Positions 1 through 8,015 of a stretch of DNA of 64,000 nucleotides are shown here, in pieces. The position numbers and the translations under genes are program-made. The first letter of the stretch is position 1. Each line of letters starts with the position of its first letter. This DNA comes from Candidatus Zixiibacteriota bacterium. GTDB lineage: Bacteria; Zixibacteria; MSB-5A5; GN15; FEB-12. The DNA is taken from contig JANQPI010000026.1 of NCBI GenBank assembly GCA_028289585.1, forward strand, positions 248,001 through 312,000, given 5' to 3'. The notes beneath the pieces are model-generated. The model searched no databases. It was not told the DNA's origin and saw only the letters and a list, made by a program, of their open reading frames with translations.

Positions 1-1689
1 ACGGGCTGTCGGTTCAAGTTGGGCGGCCCGCTCGTAGGCATCGCGGGCGCTCGCGGTATCACTGATCGCCCGGTAACACTGGCCGAGATTCCAGAGGATA
101 CGCCAACTGTCAGGTTGTACGTCCGTAGCGCGGGTCAGCAGTTCAATAGCAACCCGGTAGTTACCGGTGTTTCGTTCAATGATGGCGAGATTGTTCAGTG
201 CCGACGCGTAATTGGGACGCAATACCAGTGCGAGCTTGTAATCCCGTTTGGCAGCGTCAATCGAATCAAGGCGGGTGAGGGCTTTGGCTCGATTGTAGTA
301 TGCGCTGGCCGATTCTTCTAGTTTAACGAGGCGGTTGTATACAGCGTAGGCTGAGTCGTGCCGGTCGAGATCGCTGTAGGCTCCACCGAGGTTTATGAGT
401 CCCGCACTATTGGTCGGCTCAAGACTGATCAGCTCCCGGTAAACTGCTGCGGCATCGCGAATCCGATCCTGGCGACGGTACGTAAGGCCGAGGTTGAAGC
501 GCGCCTTACTGTTCTGTGGATCAAGCACAACTGCGCGTTCATACAAAGCGGCTGCCGAGTCGAGCTCGTTGCGTGCGGAGTAGAGGAGTGCCAGATTGTA
601 CACCGCACGGGTGTAGGCCGGATTGGCAATCAGCGCGCGCTGGTACGCACCCAGAGCCGCGGTCGTGTCGCCTCGACGCTGATAGATCAGTCCTAGATTG
701 AAGTGCGATTGATAGTGCGTCGAATCTACCGCGATCGATGCCTGATATGCATCGATCGCAGCAACAGCATTCCCCAATCGAGATTCCACAACGCCAAGGT
801 TGTACCAGTAACGCTTCCAGTGTGGCCGGATTTCGAGTGCTCGTCGATAGGCTGATGCCAAGCGGTCGTCGGTGTTGAGATCTTCGTACAACGTGATGAG
901 GTTTCGATACACCTTGATCTTCTTGAGACCAAGTGCTTCCGCCTTTTCGAAAGCCGCTGCGGCATCCTCTCGCTCTCCGCGATCGCGAAGGATGAGTCCG
1001 CGATTGAAGTGGGCCTCGGCAAAGGCGGGTCGTAACCGAATCGCCTCGGCATAGTGAGCCAATGCTGAGTCAGGCTGATCGGTACGCGCAAACATGAGCC
1101 CGAGATTGTAAATAGCTGCGGCACTCGCAGTCGATCGCTTGATATCGAGCGCTGAGCGAAACCAGACAATGGCACTGTCGTAGCGGTCAAGGCGTGCAAA
1201 CAACAACCCAAGATTGTAACGGGGCGGGTAGTACGAGGCGCGCAAGCGAGCTGCCCGACGGTAACTCTCTTCCGAATCGGCATAGCGGTTCAGATGCTGC
1301 TGAGCCAGTCCCAGGTTGTACCAGGCGCGCGCGTAAGTCGAATCCAGGCTGAGCGCCGAGTCGAGCAGCGTAACCGCATCGGTATACCTGCCGTTACGAA
1401 CGAGTACCACGGCGCTATCGTTGCAGGCGACCGCTTCCGGCGAGGAACTCAAGTTCTGATCGTAGTCATCGACATCTGCCAGAAGAAGACCGTCGGTGTC
1501 TTGGTCGGCAACGAGCGCAAACTCAGATTCAGACTCGTCGTCGGCGGAAACCGAACGGACCGAGTCGAAGACGGCAGGGGTGATGGTGATCACGGCCTCG
1601 CGAACTTTCAGGCTCGACTCCCCGGTGACAATCGCGTAGGCAAAGACCGCGACCGCAAGCAGGCCGGCGACGATGTTAATGAGACGCAT
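1..1689 (-). CDS. TPR-repeat protein, 3' part cut by the window edge
   Basis: The frame is open from an ATG at 1689 down to base 1, giving 563 visible residues with no stop, so the C-terminus lies outside the window. Residues 1-20 (MRLINIVAGLLAVAVFAYAIV) form a signal anchor. From about residue 85 onward there are about 13 tandem tetratricopeptide repeats, visible as the recurring W/Y/F-N-L-G-L-x-Y and A-x-x-x-Y-x-x-A-L-x-L-x-P signatures. TPR arrays are protein-protein docking scaffolds; the partner cannot be read here. The start overlaps the end of the upstream ATP-grasp gene by 14 bases, so it is probably the third gene of that operon. A periplasmic or membrane-tethered scaffold for the ATP-grasp and 7TM proteins is an inference. 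The partner family in related clusters is often a RimB-like protease; here a TPR protein holds that place. Confidence 0.85.
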   Translation of the reverse strand, partial: MRLINIVAGLLAVAVFAYAIVTGESSLKVREAVITITPAVFDSVRSVSADDESESEFALVADQDTDGLLLADVDDYDQNLSSSPEAVACNDSAVVLVRNGRYTDAVTLLDSALSLDSTYARAWYNLGLAQQHLNRYADSEESYRRAARLRASYYPPRYNLGLLFARLDRYDSAIVWFRSALDIKRSTASAAAIYNLGLMFARTDQPDSALAHYAEAIRLRPAFAEAHFNRGLILRDRGEREDAAAAFEKAEALGLKKIKVYRNLITLYEDLNTDDRLASAYRRALEIRPHWKRYWYNLGVVESRLGNAVAAIDAYQASIAVDSTHYQSHFNLGLIYQRRGDTTAALGAYQRALIANPAYTRAVYNLALLYSARNELDSAAALYERAVVLDPQNSKARFNLGLTYRRQDRIRDAAAVYRELISLEPTNSAGLINLGGAYSDLDRHDSAYAVYNRLVKLEESASAYYNRAKALTRLDSIDAAKRDYKLALVLRPNYASALNNLAIIERNTGNYRVAIELLTRATDVQPDSWRILWNLGQCYRAISDTASARDAYERAAQLEPTAR

Positions 1690-2554
1690 CACGGAGCACC
1701 TGGCGCAGTCCGCGCCCGTTGGCAAGTTGGATCGCCAGTCCTGGTCGGGCGTTGACTTCAATGATCACCGGACCCAAACGACTGTCGAGAACAAAGTCGA
1801 CCCCAACGTACCCGAGTCCGACGAGTTCCGGTATTTGGCGGGACATCTCCAGAATGGAATCGAATCCGGGAATGACGTGACCCGACAATGGCTGTTGCGA
1901 CTCGGGATGTTTCTCCACGATACGATTTCGCCAGCAGCCGAGTGTCGTGCGACCGGTGTCGATGTCGATCCCAATCCCTAAGCCTCCCTGGTGCAGGTTC
2001 GCCTTACCGCCAGAGCGTGCGGTCGGAAGTCGCAGCATTGCCATCACAACGCGATCCCGGTGAACAATGGTGCGGAGATCAGCGACTCCCGAGACATCGT
2101 TGGGGAGGAGGCGCATGATCGCTTCTACGTTCGATAGTTTGTGCTCAAGAATTGCGGCGTCGGCGATGTTATCGATTGAGTAGGCACCATTCATGATGCG
2201 CTTGATATGCATTTCGACATACAGTGAGCCGGGCGGAGCATCGCTCATTGACCAACCCTCGTCGTCGCGGCGCACAAAGCCGATCCCCTGACCACCGAAA
2301 CCGCGACTCGGTTTCAGAACGAATGCATCGACATCGGCAGGGATGCGTTTCGCCCAACCCCGTAGGGACTCCGGGCCGGTGACAACGTGGTAGGTGGCAG
2401 GGATCGGAAGACCGTTTGCCGCAAGGAGGTCTTTCGCGCGAAGCTTGTCGTCGATATTGGGAAAATTCTGTCGCGGATTTTCCGGATAGATGTACTCAAG
2501 GTTGCGGGCATTAATACCCAGAACCGCCATTGATTGTCGCAGCCAGCTACTCAT
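1676..2554 (-). CDS. RimK-like alpha-L-glutamate ligase-related ATP-grasp protein
   Basis: A 292-residue ATP-grasp protein. It begins with the segment NARNLEYIYPENPRQNFPNIDD followed by DKLRAKDLLAANGLPIP, which is the hallmark N-terminus of the family called alpha-L-glutamate ligase-like protein. The nucleotide-binding loop is seen in FVLKPSRGFGGQGIGF, and the C-terminal metal-binding motif in FVLDSRLGPVIIEVNARPGLAIQLANG. ATP-grasp ligases join a carboxylate to an amine through an acyl phosphate; the substrate of this family is not established. It lies 9 nt downstream of the inactive-transglutaminase/7TM gene, the association typical of this family in proteobacteria. The ATG at 2554 is preceded only by a weak GGTGA, consistent with translational coupling. 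Cytoplasmic; no signal peptide. Confidence 0.88.
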   Translation of the reverse strand: MSSWLRQSMAVLGINARNLEYIYPENPRQNFPNIDDKLRAKDLLAANGLPIPATYHVVTGPESLRGWAKRIPADVDAFVLKPSRGFGGQGIGFVRRDDEGWSMSDAPPGSLYVEMHIKRIMNGAYSIDNIADAAILEHKLSNVEAIMRLLPNDVSGVADLRTIVHRDRVVMAMLRLPTARSGGKANLHQGGLGIGIDIDTGRTTLGCWRNRIVEKHPESQQPLSGHVIPGFDSILEMSRQIPELVGLGYVGVDFVLDSRLGPVIIEVNARPGLAIQLANGRGLRQVLRDASH

Positions 2555-2563
2555 TCGTCACCA

Positions 2564-4138
2564 TTACGATATTGACCGTGCCAGCAGATGGCGGAAACGG
2601 ATGAACTCAGAGAGGCGGAAACCAGCATACCGCCCGATCCAGAGCGAGATCGCAACGGCAATCAGCAATGTCTCGGGAAAGCCAAGGACGATCGTTTGCA
2701 GTGCCGACCACTCCATGACCAGGAAGGAGAGGGCGGCAACGACCGACGTCAGCGCGGAAACCCGTAGCGCGTCGCGCAGCGAGTATTCCTCGGTGATCAG
2801 CGAGAATCGTTCCACGGTCAGGGTCAGAATGACGATCGGGAAGAGGGCGACACGAGCGAGGTCAACGAGCCCTCGATCGACGCCTACCGCCGTAATGACC
2901 AGCATTAGGACCACAATCCCCGTCAATATGATCGCCAGGCGCGGCGTGTGTAGTAGCTGAAGGCGGGCCAGAGCCGCTCGCAGGAGAGCGCCGAAACCGA
3001 TAATGAGGATGAACAGCAACAATCCAATCCCGAGACCGGTGTCGCGAAAGCCGATCGCGATCAGCGCTGGCATAAATGTACCGAACGTCTCGATCCCGAG
3101 CACATTGCGGCAGAAGACGACCACAAGAATACCGAAGGGGAGCATCAGGATAATGCTCAGGAATTCCAGTGAGATTGCCGCTTTGCGAAAATCGTCCCAG
3201 ACCGAGAGGATATTGAGAGGATGATCGGGGAGCGCGGCAAGGGCCGCCTGTGACGTAATCAACCGCTGCTTGACGGTGAAAGAGTACTGGAAGTTGATAT
3301 CCTGGGTGTGACTCAAGACCGGTGACTCACCGTAGTACAAAATCAGATAGTGGCTGGGTAGGTATCCGAAGTAATTGTTGGTGGGGCAGAACGGTACCCA
3401 GTGCCCGGCCAACCAGAGTTCGACCCAGATGTGCGTGGCTCGGGTTTCACCATCTTGCAGTATCTTCCCGCCCACCAGTCGTGCCGGTATGCCTATTTGC
3501 CGGGCGAGGGCGGCCATGACCCGCGATTTGCCACCGCACGACGCCTCACCGAGTTTCAAGGCGGTGAGTGCATCAGTCGTTCCGGAGTAGCGGACGTAGT
3601 GCATCGTATCCGTGACGAAATCAAACATCGAACGAGCATTGGCCAACCATGTCCGATTAGGAGAAAGACGAAGTCGATCGCGCAGGGCGACGATCTCCGG
3701 TGCGTTTGATTGGACCATGCTATCGGCAACCAGGTAGCCGGCAACGGCACGGGGAATAGATTGCACGGTGGGCAACGAGGAATCGATTGTGAAGCGCTGC
3801 GGAGTCGTGATGACGGTTGCGGTGTACCCCAGTGTACGACTGCCGTTGACCGCCTGACCGGTCCACTGGCCGGTGCGATTGCCTCCACGGTTGCTAACCG
3901 TAAACCGAAAATCTCCGGAACTGAACGTTTCATCGGAAATCGATTGACTGGTGATCGTCCGCGGAAGCGCCAAGCTCACACCAATGTTCGAACCATGACC
4001 GTCGAACTCCATCACCGTTTCTAACAGGTAGCTCTTGATCGGCTCGACCGCCGACTGCGTATAACCCAACTCAACGATCTTGTAGAATGCGATGGCGGCG
4101 GCGATCAGAATCAGAACCGGCGGTAGAACCCGCGCCAA
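2564..4138 (-). CDS. Inactive transglutaminase-like domain fused to seven membrane helices
   Basis: A 524-residue protein. Residues 1-20 form an N-terminal membrane anchor (VLPPVLILIAAAIAFYKIV), followed by an extracytoplasmic transglutaminase-like domain to about residue 290, then about seven hydrophobic helices from about 310 to 510. The transglutaminase core shows the nucleophile Cys in GEASCGGKSRVMAALARQIG and the His in THIWVELWLAGHWVPF. The usual Asp of the V-D-P motif is replaced: the sequence reads FCPTNN. This matches the family named inactive transglutaminase fused to 7 transmembrane helices, which travels with the ATP-grasp gene that follows. The chosen start is TTG at 4138; a Shine-Dalgarno AGGAGG lies too far upstream to fit it, so the start is uncertain. 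A promoter is visible at 4230-4259. Confidence 0.85.
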   Translation of the reverse strand: MARVLPPVLILIAAAIAFYKIVELGYTQSAVEPIKSYLLETVMEFDGHGSNIGVSLALPRTITSQSISDETFSSGDFRFTVSNRGGNRTGQWTGQAVNGSRTLGYTATVITTPQRFTIDSSLPTVQSIPRAVAGYLVADSMVQSNAPEIVALRDRLRLSPNRTWLANARSMFDFVTDTMHYVRYSGTTDALTALKLGEASCGGKSRVMAALARQIGIPARLVGGKILQDGETRATHIWVELWLAGHWVPFCPTNNYFGYLPSHYLILYYGESPVLSHTQDINFQYSFTVKQRLITSQAALAALPDHPLNILSVWDDFRKAAISLEFLSIILMLPFGILVVVFCRNVLGIETFGTFMPALIAIGFRDTGLGIGLLLFILIIGFGALLRAALARLQLLHTPRLAIILTGIVVLMLVITAVGVDRGLVDLARVALFPIVILTLTVERFSLITEEYSLRDALRVSALTSVVAALSFLVMEWSALQTIVLGFPETLLIAVAISLWIGRYAGFRLSEFIRFRHLLARSIS

Positions 4139-4202
4139 GTGCCAGGATGTTCGGCGGGCGGTGAGGGGCAGGTCGAGCCTCCTAGAATGCGGATTCGCGT
4201 TG

Positions 4203-4222
4203 TCGTCTCATCAGCGAGACGA
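4203..4222 (-). promoter_or_regulatory. Inverted repeat at the predicted transcription start of the 7TM operon
   Basis: TCGTCTC and GAGACGA form perfect 7-bp arms around a 6-nt loop. They lie directly downstream of the -10 box at 4230-4235, so they cover about +1 to +20 of the transcript. The element may be an operator or a stabilising 5' stem-loop; the sequence does not distinguish these. Confidence 0.5.
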
Positions 4223-4229
4223 GACACCT

Positions 4230-4259
4230 ATAATACGGTAACGCGATACGCGATTCCAA
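4230..4259 (-). promoter_or_regulatory. Sigma-70-type promoter for the transglutaminase/ATP-grasp operon
   Basis: On the minus strand TTGGAA (4254-4259) and TATTAT (4230-4235) are separated by 18 nt. It is about 92 nt upstream of the 7TM gene start. The plus strand also reads TATAAT at 4229-4234, but without a -35 box at a usable distance. The remaining part of the 412-nt gap 4139-4550 shows no coding signal. Confidence 0.6.
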
Positions 4260-4550
4260 ACCGTTCATGTCGTTATTGTACACCCGTACGTTCAGTTTGT
4301 CGTTATTCTGTATCACGATTGGATGCTTTGGACGAACCCGGGTCTGGTAACAGAGCCAGCAAGCCCGAACCCGCTTTCACCGGTAGGCGAGCTCCTTAAG
4401 ATCATTCACCCGATCCGTAAATCCAGGGAGCGGTGTCGCACGGGTGGCAATCCGGGCGTCGTTACCATGAGCGGCGATGATAAGCCGGGTACCGTTTTAT
4501 AGCCCCCTTATCGTAGTTATTGACAATCAACTCAGGAATGGAGAAGTCAG

Positions 4551-4946
4551 ATGACAACCTCAACAGAAACACAACTTGCTGTTGCTCAAGAGCTTGTTGA
4601 GCTCTGTCGCAAGGGTGAGAACCTTGCTGCGTTGGAAACCCTTTACAGCCCGGAGATCGTTAGTGTCGAAGCGGAACCGATGCCTGGAGCCGAAAGTCGC
4701 GAATCTGTTGGTCTGGAGGCGGTCATCGCTAAGAACAAATGGTGGTTCGAGAATCATGAGCTGCACGGCGGCACGGTTGAAGGTCCGTTTCCGCATGACG
4801 ATCGCTTCATCGTCATGATGTCCTACGACGTTACCCCCAAAGCCGGACCGCTGGCTGGTCAGAGAATGACCTTCGCCGAAGCCGGGCTGTATACGATCGC
4901 GGACGGCAAGATCGTCCGGGAGGAATTTTTCTACGGCGGCAAATAA
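4551..4946 (+). CDS. SnoaL-like / NTF2-fold small protein
   Basis: A 131-residue soluble protein of the NTF2-like superfamily (SnoaL-like branch). The N-terminal helical part (QLAVAQELVELCRKGENLAALETLYSPE) and the beta-rich part ending in LYTIADGKIVREEFFYG are typical of polyketide-cyclase-like and ketosteroid-isomerase-like proteins, which form a cone-shaped pocket for small molecules. Length is normal for the family. The start ATG follows GGAGAAG at good distance. It is a single-gene unit with a weak terminator after it. The ligand and reaction cannot be predicted from sequence, as members of this fold differ widely. Confidence 0.8.
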   Translation: MTTSTETQLAVAQELVELCRKGENLAALETLYSPEIVSVEAEPMPGAESRESVGLEAVIAKNKWWFENHELHGGTVEGPFPHDDRFIVMMSYDVTPKAGPLAGQRMTFAEAGLYTIADGKIVREEFFYGGK

Positions 4947-4967
4947 CCGAGCCAGGTGATTTCTGCT

Positions 4968-5003
4968 AACGCCTGGGAGCGGTAGTGCTTCGGGGCGTTT
5001 CTT
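4968..5003 (+). terminator. Weak intrinsic terminator after the SnoaL-like gene
   Basis: AACGCC (4968-4973) pairs with GGCGTT (4994-4999), followed by TCTTTT. An inner GAGC/GCTT pairing shortens the loop. The stem is short, so confidence is moderate. The remaining 5004-5229 stretch has no recognisable gene. Confidence 0.45.
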
Positions 5004-5243
5004 TTAATCAGTCCGACTCCACCGTTGATCGATAATGAAAACTACCTTCGGTTTGCACACCTTTTGTGCATTTCAGCGGCGTTGTCGGAGATGTCAAACA
5101 GATGCTAACTGGTTATCTAACAACGGTTTCTTTAGCGTACGCGCGGGTCGGTGAGAAATCGGAGCGGCCTGACTCCCTTGATCGTGATTTGGCACGTGAT
5201 CTGCAGTATCAATGGTGTCACACCAACGTGGAGGGCTATGCTT

Positions 5244-5894
5244 ATGCGGAAATGGATTCTCCGCACCATCGCCGTGGCCGTTGCCTTCGGGCTCGTCTGG
5301 CCGCCTCTCTCATGGGGCTTCGGCGCCTTTACCGTTACCCAGGCAACGATTACCCCGCAGCTGTCTGGGGACTACCGGGTCGAGATTTATGTCGACTGGG
5401 ATCGAACACCGATCTCGGCATTTACCACCGACCGGAGCTTCGATTCGCCCGAGTTCAGCCCAACCTGGCGCGGCAATGCCGATCCATACCTGACACGCTT
5501 TGCAACGAGCGGGTTCGGCTCGATGTCGAACTTCACGGCCGAATATGGCTACGATCGCTGGACCGATCCGACCATGGAGGCGCCGGAATGGCACTCCCAG
5601 GGTTATGGCCATTCACCCGGTTCGCTCGGCTCGTACTTCGCGTTCGATTTCAGCACCCCATTCCTGGTCGACGAGCCGATTAGCTTCGAGTACAGTGCCA
5701 TGATCGACTATGTCTCCCCGGTCGTCCGCTTCGATCAGAACGGCTATCCGGTTGAGCAATACGGCGATTGGCTGGGACAATCTGAATCGAGCGGCCAGTT
5801 CACGGCGACGGTGGTGCCTGAGCCGACCACCCTTGTTCTGGTGGGTCTGGGCTTGATGGGAGCCGGACTCTTGCGGAGGCGGATTTTGGCCTAA
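5244..5894 (+). CDS. PEP-CTERM sorting domain surface protein
   Basis: A 216-residue exported protein. The signal peptide is MRKWILRTIAVAVAFGLVWPPLSWG; the last 25 residues carry the PEP-CTERM tripartite signal, with VVPEPTTLVL, a hydrophobic segment and the basic end GAGLLRRRILA. Such proteins are recognised by an exosortase and released or anchored at the cell surface. The middle part (about 25-185) is aromatic and acidic and matches no family I can name. The ATG at 5244 is preferred because GGAGG at 5230-5234 is 9 nt away; the ATG at 5238 is only 3 nt away. No exosortase gene is in the window. A second PEP-CTERM protein is at 12832. Confidence 0.82.
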   Translation: MRKWILRTIAVAVAFGLVWPPLSWGFGAFTVTQATITPQLSGDYRVEIYVDWDRTPISAFTTDRSFDSPEFSPTWRGNADPYLTRFATSGFGSMSNFTAEYGYDRWTDPTMEAPEWHSQGYGHSPGSLGSYFAFDFSTPFLVDEPISFEYSAMIDYVSPVVRFDQNGYPVEQYGDWLGQSESSGQFTATVVPEPTTLVLVGLGLMGAGLLRRRILA

Positions 5895-5902
5895 AGATTG
5901 AT

Positions 5903-5932
5903 TTGGCTAAGACCGAATTTTAGACGTATATT
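5903..5932 (+). promoter_or_regulatory. Leaderless-type promoter for the cysteine-rich exported protein
   Basis: TTGGCT (5903-5908), 18-nt spacer, TATATT (5927-5932), then only 7 nt to the ATG at 5940. Transcription would begin at or within a base or two of the start codon. No Shine-Dalgarno is seen. Confidence 0.5.
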
Positions 5933-5939
5933 GGTTGTG

Positions 5940-6353
5940 ATGGAAAATAGGCTTTCCAGACTGATTCGTCGTTGTTGCGCGATGTTGGCTGTCACCGCCC
6001 TGGTAGTTACGTGGTTACCAGTCGTGCCGTTGGCCGCCTGCGAGGTAGCGATCTGCGACCTCAGTTCGCCGACGCCGGTCGAGGCGGGCTGCTGCTGCTG
6101 TGTTGAGAACGAATGCGCCTGCGACCCGGAGGTTAATCTCCCTCCACAGTTGATGGAGTGCTGTAACCTCACCTCGCCAGCTGTCGTTCCCGAGCGGGCT
6201 CCGCAGACGGACCAGACATCCGACGCTCCGGCAGCCAATGCTGCCGCGACGAGCCACCCCCTTGCCACCAGTGCCGGACCCTCTCCGGCTGTATCCGCGA
6301 GCGCTCCACCGGGCGTTCATTGCTGTATCTCCAGCACCATTCTCCTGATCTGA
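5940..6353 (+). CDS. Small exported cysteine-rich protein of unknown function
   Basis: A 137-residue protein I do not recognise. Residues 1-34 form a signal peptide (MENRLSRLIRR, then the hydrophobic AMLAVTALVVTWLPVVPLAA). The mature start is very rich in Cys: CEVAIC, then GCCCCVENECACDPE, then ECCN, with a final HCCISS near the C-terminus. The stretch between about 75 and 125 is low-complexity Ala/Pro/Ser/Thr. The ATG at 5940 has no Shine-Dalgarno but a good -10 box 7 nt upstream. It lies 83 nt before a second, more striking cysteine-rich exported gene, which suggests a shared role in metal or redox handling outside the cytoplasm; this is inference. An upstream in-frame start at 5898 is less likely because it would precede the promoter. 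Confidence 0.6.
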   Translation: MENRLSRLIRRCCAMLAVTALVVTWLPVVPLAACEVAICDLSSPTPVEAGCCCCVENECACDPEVNLPPQLMECCNLTSPAVVPERAPQTDQTSDAPAANAAATSHPLATSAGPSPAVSASAPPGVHCCISSTILLI

Positions 6354-6436
6354 TACCGAACCGACGCTTGGTTCTCCGGTTGCCTGCTCCACGCTAGTGG
6401 GCACGCAACACAGTTGTATCAGAAAGGAAATGATTC

Positions 6437-6799
6437 ATGTTGAAAAAGATGATTCTGATTGCTTTGCCGGTTCTCGGCATTGGCGCGCTTATCCTGGCGT
6501 TTGGATTCACGACGTCACCGGAAGCGGTCACGATAGCCGGCACGGGAACCGCGACCTGTTGCGCAACAACCGCTGCGACAACCACCGGTGCCTGCGAATG
6601 CGACGACTGCGATTGCTGCGATTGTGTCGATTGCACGTGTGTCGATTGCGACTGCTGCCCCTGTGGCACAACCGCTGTTGCCGCCACAGTGGTTACGGCG
6701 GTCGAAACGTCAAACCCAGCGTGCGACTGCACCGACTGCAAATGCTGTACATGTGACCCCTGCACCTGCGACAATTGCGAGTGTTGCGCCTGCGCCTAG
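6437..6799 (+). CDS. Membrane-anchored or exported protein with four 13-residue cysteine repeats
   Basis: A 120-residue protein with an N-terminal hydrophobic segment (LKKMILIALPVLGIGALILAFGF) and 26 cysteines after it. Two 24-residue blocks, about 52-75 and 94-117, have identical Cys spacing: CxCxxCxCCxCxxCxCxxCxCCxC. Each block is itself two units of CxCxxCxCCxC offset by 13 residues, so there are four copies. Between cysteines the residues are mostly Asp, Thr, Val and Pro. No His or Met ligands stand out. The density suggests a thiolate metal-cluster protein, functionally like metallothionein but outside the cytoplasm and with a spacing I do not recognise from known metallothioneins. The ATG follows AAAGGAA. 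A strong terminator at 6825 ends the unit. Function is unproven. Confidence 0.75.
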   Translation: MLKKMILIALPVLGIGALILAFGFTTSPEAVTIAGTGTATCCATTAATTTGACECDDCDCCDCVDCTCVDCDCCPCGTTAVAATVVTAVETSNPACDCTDCKCCTCDPCTCDNCECCACA

Positions 6800-6824
6800 G
6801 CGGTATCACTCAACCGTGACTCTG

Positions 6825-6853
6825 AAGAGGCTGCCCGACGGGCAGCCTCTTTG
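6825..6853 (+). terminator. Strong intrinsic terminator after the cysteine-repeat gene
   Basis: GAGGCTGCCC (6827-6836) and GGGCAGCCTC (6840-6849) form a 10-bp stem with loop GAC, extended by AA/TT, followed by a short T-run. The sequence TATATT begins immediately afterwards. Confidence 0.85.
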
Positions 6854-6866
6854 TATATTCGCCAGC

Positions 6867-7616
6867 ATGTTTACGTTCACTAACTCGGTGGCACTGATAA
6901 CGGGTGGATCACGCGGCATTGGTCGGGCTGTCGCCCGGGCGTTCACCAGCGCCGGCGGCACGGTGGCTATCAATTATCATCAAGATCATGAGGCAGCCGA
7001 GAGTGCAGTAGGGGATATCGTTGCCAACGGCGGGCGGGCACAGGCGTGGTCAGCCGATGTGGCAAACCGTTCAGCGGTTCGTGATATGGTGGCAGCTATT
7101 CGGGATACGTTCGGGCGGATCGACTACGTCGTGACCTCGGCCGGTATCTGGTCGGCCAACCGACTCGTCGAGTTTAACGAGGAGCGATTCGAGTCGACGC
7201 TTCGAACCAACATCCACGGTACGCTCTGGCCGATCCTCGAGGCACAATCGGCTCTTGCGGCGGCTCGGGGTGCAATCGTGACGATCGGATCAACCGCCGG
7301 CCAACGGGGTGAGGATGATTACTCCCCTTATGCGCTCAGCAAGGGCGGAGTGCATGCGCTGACAAAGTCACTTGCGGTCGAACTGGCTCCGGAGATCCGG
7401 GTCAACTGTGTCGCACCGGGCTGGGTCCGCACCGATATGACCGACGACGCCCTGACCGGCGAACGCGTATCCCGAGCACTTCGCGGAATTCCGCTTGGTC
7501 GCATTGCCGAGCCCGAAGATCTCGCTGGTCCGATTCTCTTTCTGCTGAGCGAGCACGCCCGGCACATTACCGGAGAAATCCTCAATGTGAACGGGGGCTC
7601 GGTACTGTGTGGGTAG
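6867..7616 (+). CDS. Short-chain dehydrogenase/reductase (FabG-like)
   Basis: A 249-residue classical SDR oxidoreductase. It has the nucleotide-binding TGGSRGIGRAVA at residues 12-23, the stabilising SAG (in VVTSAGIW), the catalytic Ser in TIGSTAG and the YxxxK motif in YSPYALSKGG. The C-terminal part reads LGRIAEPEDLAGPILFLLS...ITGEILNVNGGS, as in FabG-type 3-oxoacyl-ACP reductases. It is likely NADP(H)-dependent, but the substrate is not clear because there is no fatty-acid gene next to it. The ATG at 6867 is chosen by homology. It has no Shine-Dalgarno; TATATT (6854-6859) lies 7 nt upstream, so it may be leaderless, although no clear -35 box is seen because the region overlaps the terminator. 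Confidence 0.9.
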   Translation: MFTFTNSVALITGGSRGIGRAVARAFTSAGGTVAINYHQDHEAAESAVGDIVANGGRAQAWSADVANRSAVRDMVAAIRDTFGRIDYVVTSAGIWSANRLVEFNEERFESTLRTNIHGTLWPILEAQSALAAARGAIVTIGSTAGQRGEDDYSPYALSKGGVHALTKSLAVELAPEIRVNCVAPGWVRTDMTDDALTGERVSRALRGIPLGRIAEPEDLAGPILFLLSEHARHITGEILNVNGGSVLCG

Positions 7617-7625
7617 GCTGGGTAG

Positions 7626-7820
7626 CTAACTGCGATGGCCGAGGAGACGGGCCGGGAGAAGGATGACTGCCCGGAGGAGGGCAAAGAGCCCCTCAACGGC
7701 GACACCCACCAATCGGAATGGCAGCAGCAGGAGCCAGACGATAGGGAAGAGTAGCAGTGCCAGAAGCGCAATCGGCCCGGCGATAACGAATAGAATGACC
7801 CACAACAAAAATGCGACCAT
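7626..7820 (-). CDS. Small hydrophobic membrane protein
   Basis: A 64-residue protein made of two hydrophobic helices (AFLLWVILFVIAGPIALLALLLFPIVWLLLLPF, then VGVAVEGLFALLRAVILLPARLL) with a basic C-terminus (GHRS). It is not a family I can name; similar short proteins are widespread. The ATG at 7820 has AAGGAG seven nt upstream, which supports real translation. It converges on the SDR gene with only 9 nt between the two ends. Confidence 0.65.
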   Translation of the reverse strand: MVAFLLWVILFVIAGPIALLALLLFPIVWLLLLPFRLVGVAVEGLFALLRAVILLPARLLGHRS

Positions 7821-8015
7821 GCGCAATCTCCTTATCTACACCTTCTATACGGCAACCACCGGTCCGGTATTCATGATTTCTCGACCGATGTTCCGATTTG
7901 GGACGCGGGCCTTAACGTTGCGCTCACGTGGCCGACGTCGCATGTTCCGGGAGTATAAGGTGACGAAAAGCAGACCCGAGGAACAACCGGCACGGTCCGG
8001 TTGGGAGGATCTTCG

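Noticed and set aside
4229-4234. Perfect TATAAT on the plus strand
   Set aside because: The nearest -35-like box (TTGTCG at 4200) is 23 nt away and the gene start is over 300 nt downstream; the minus-strand promoter explains the site better.
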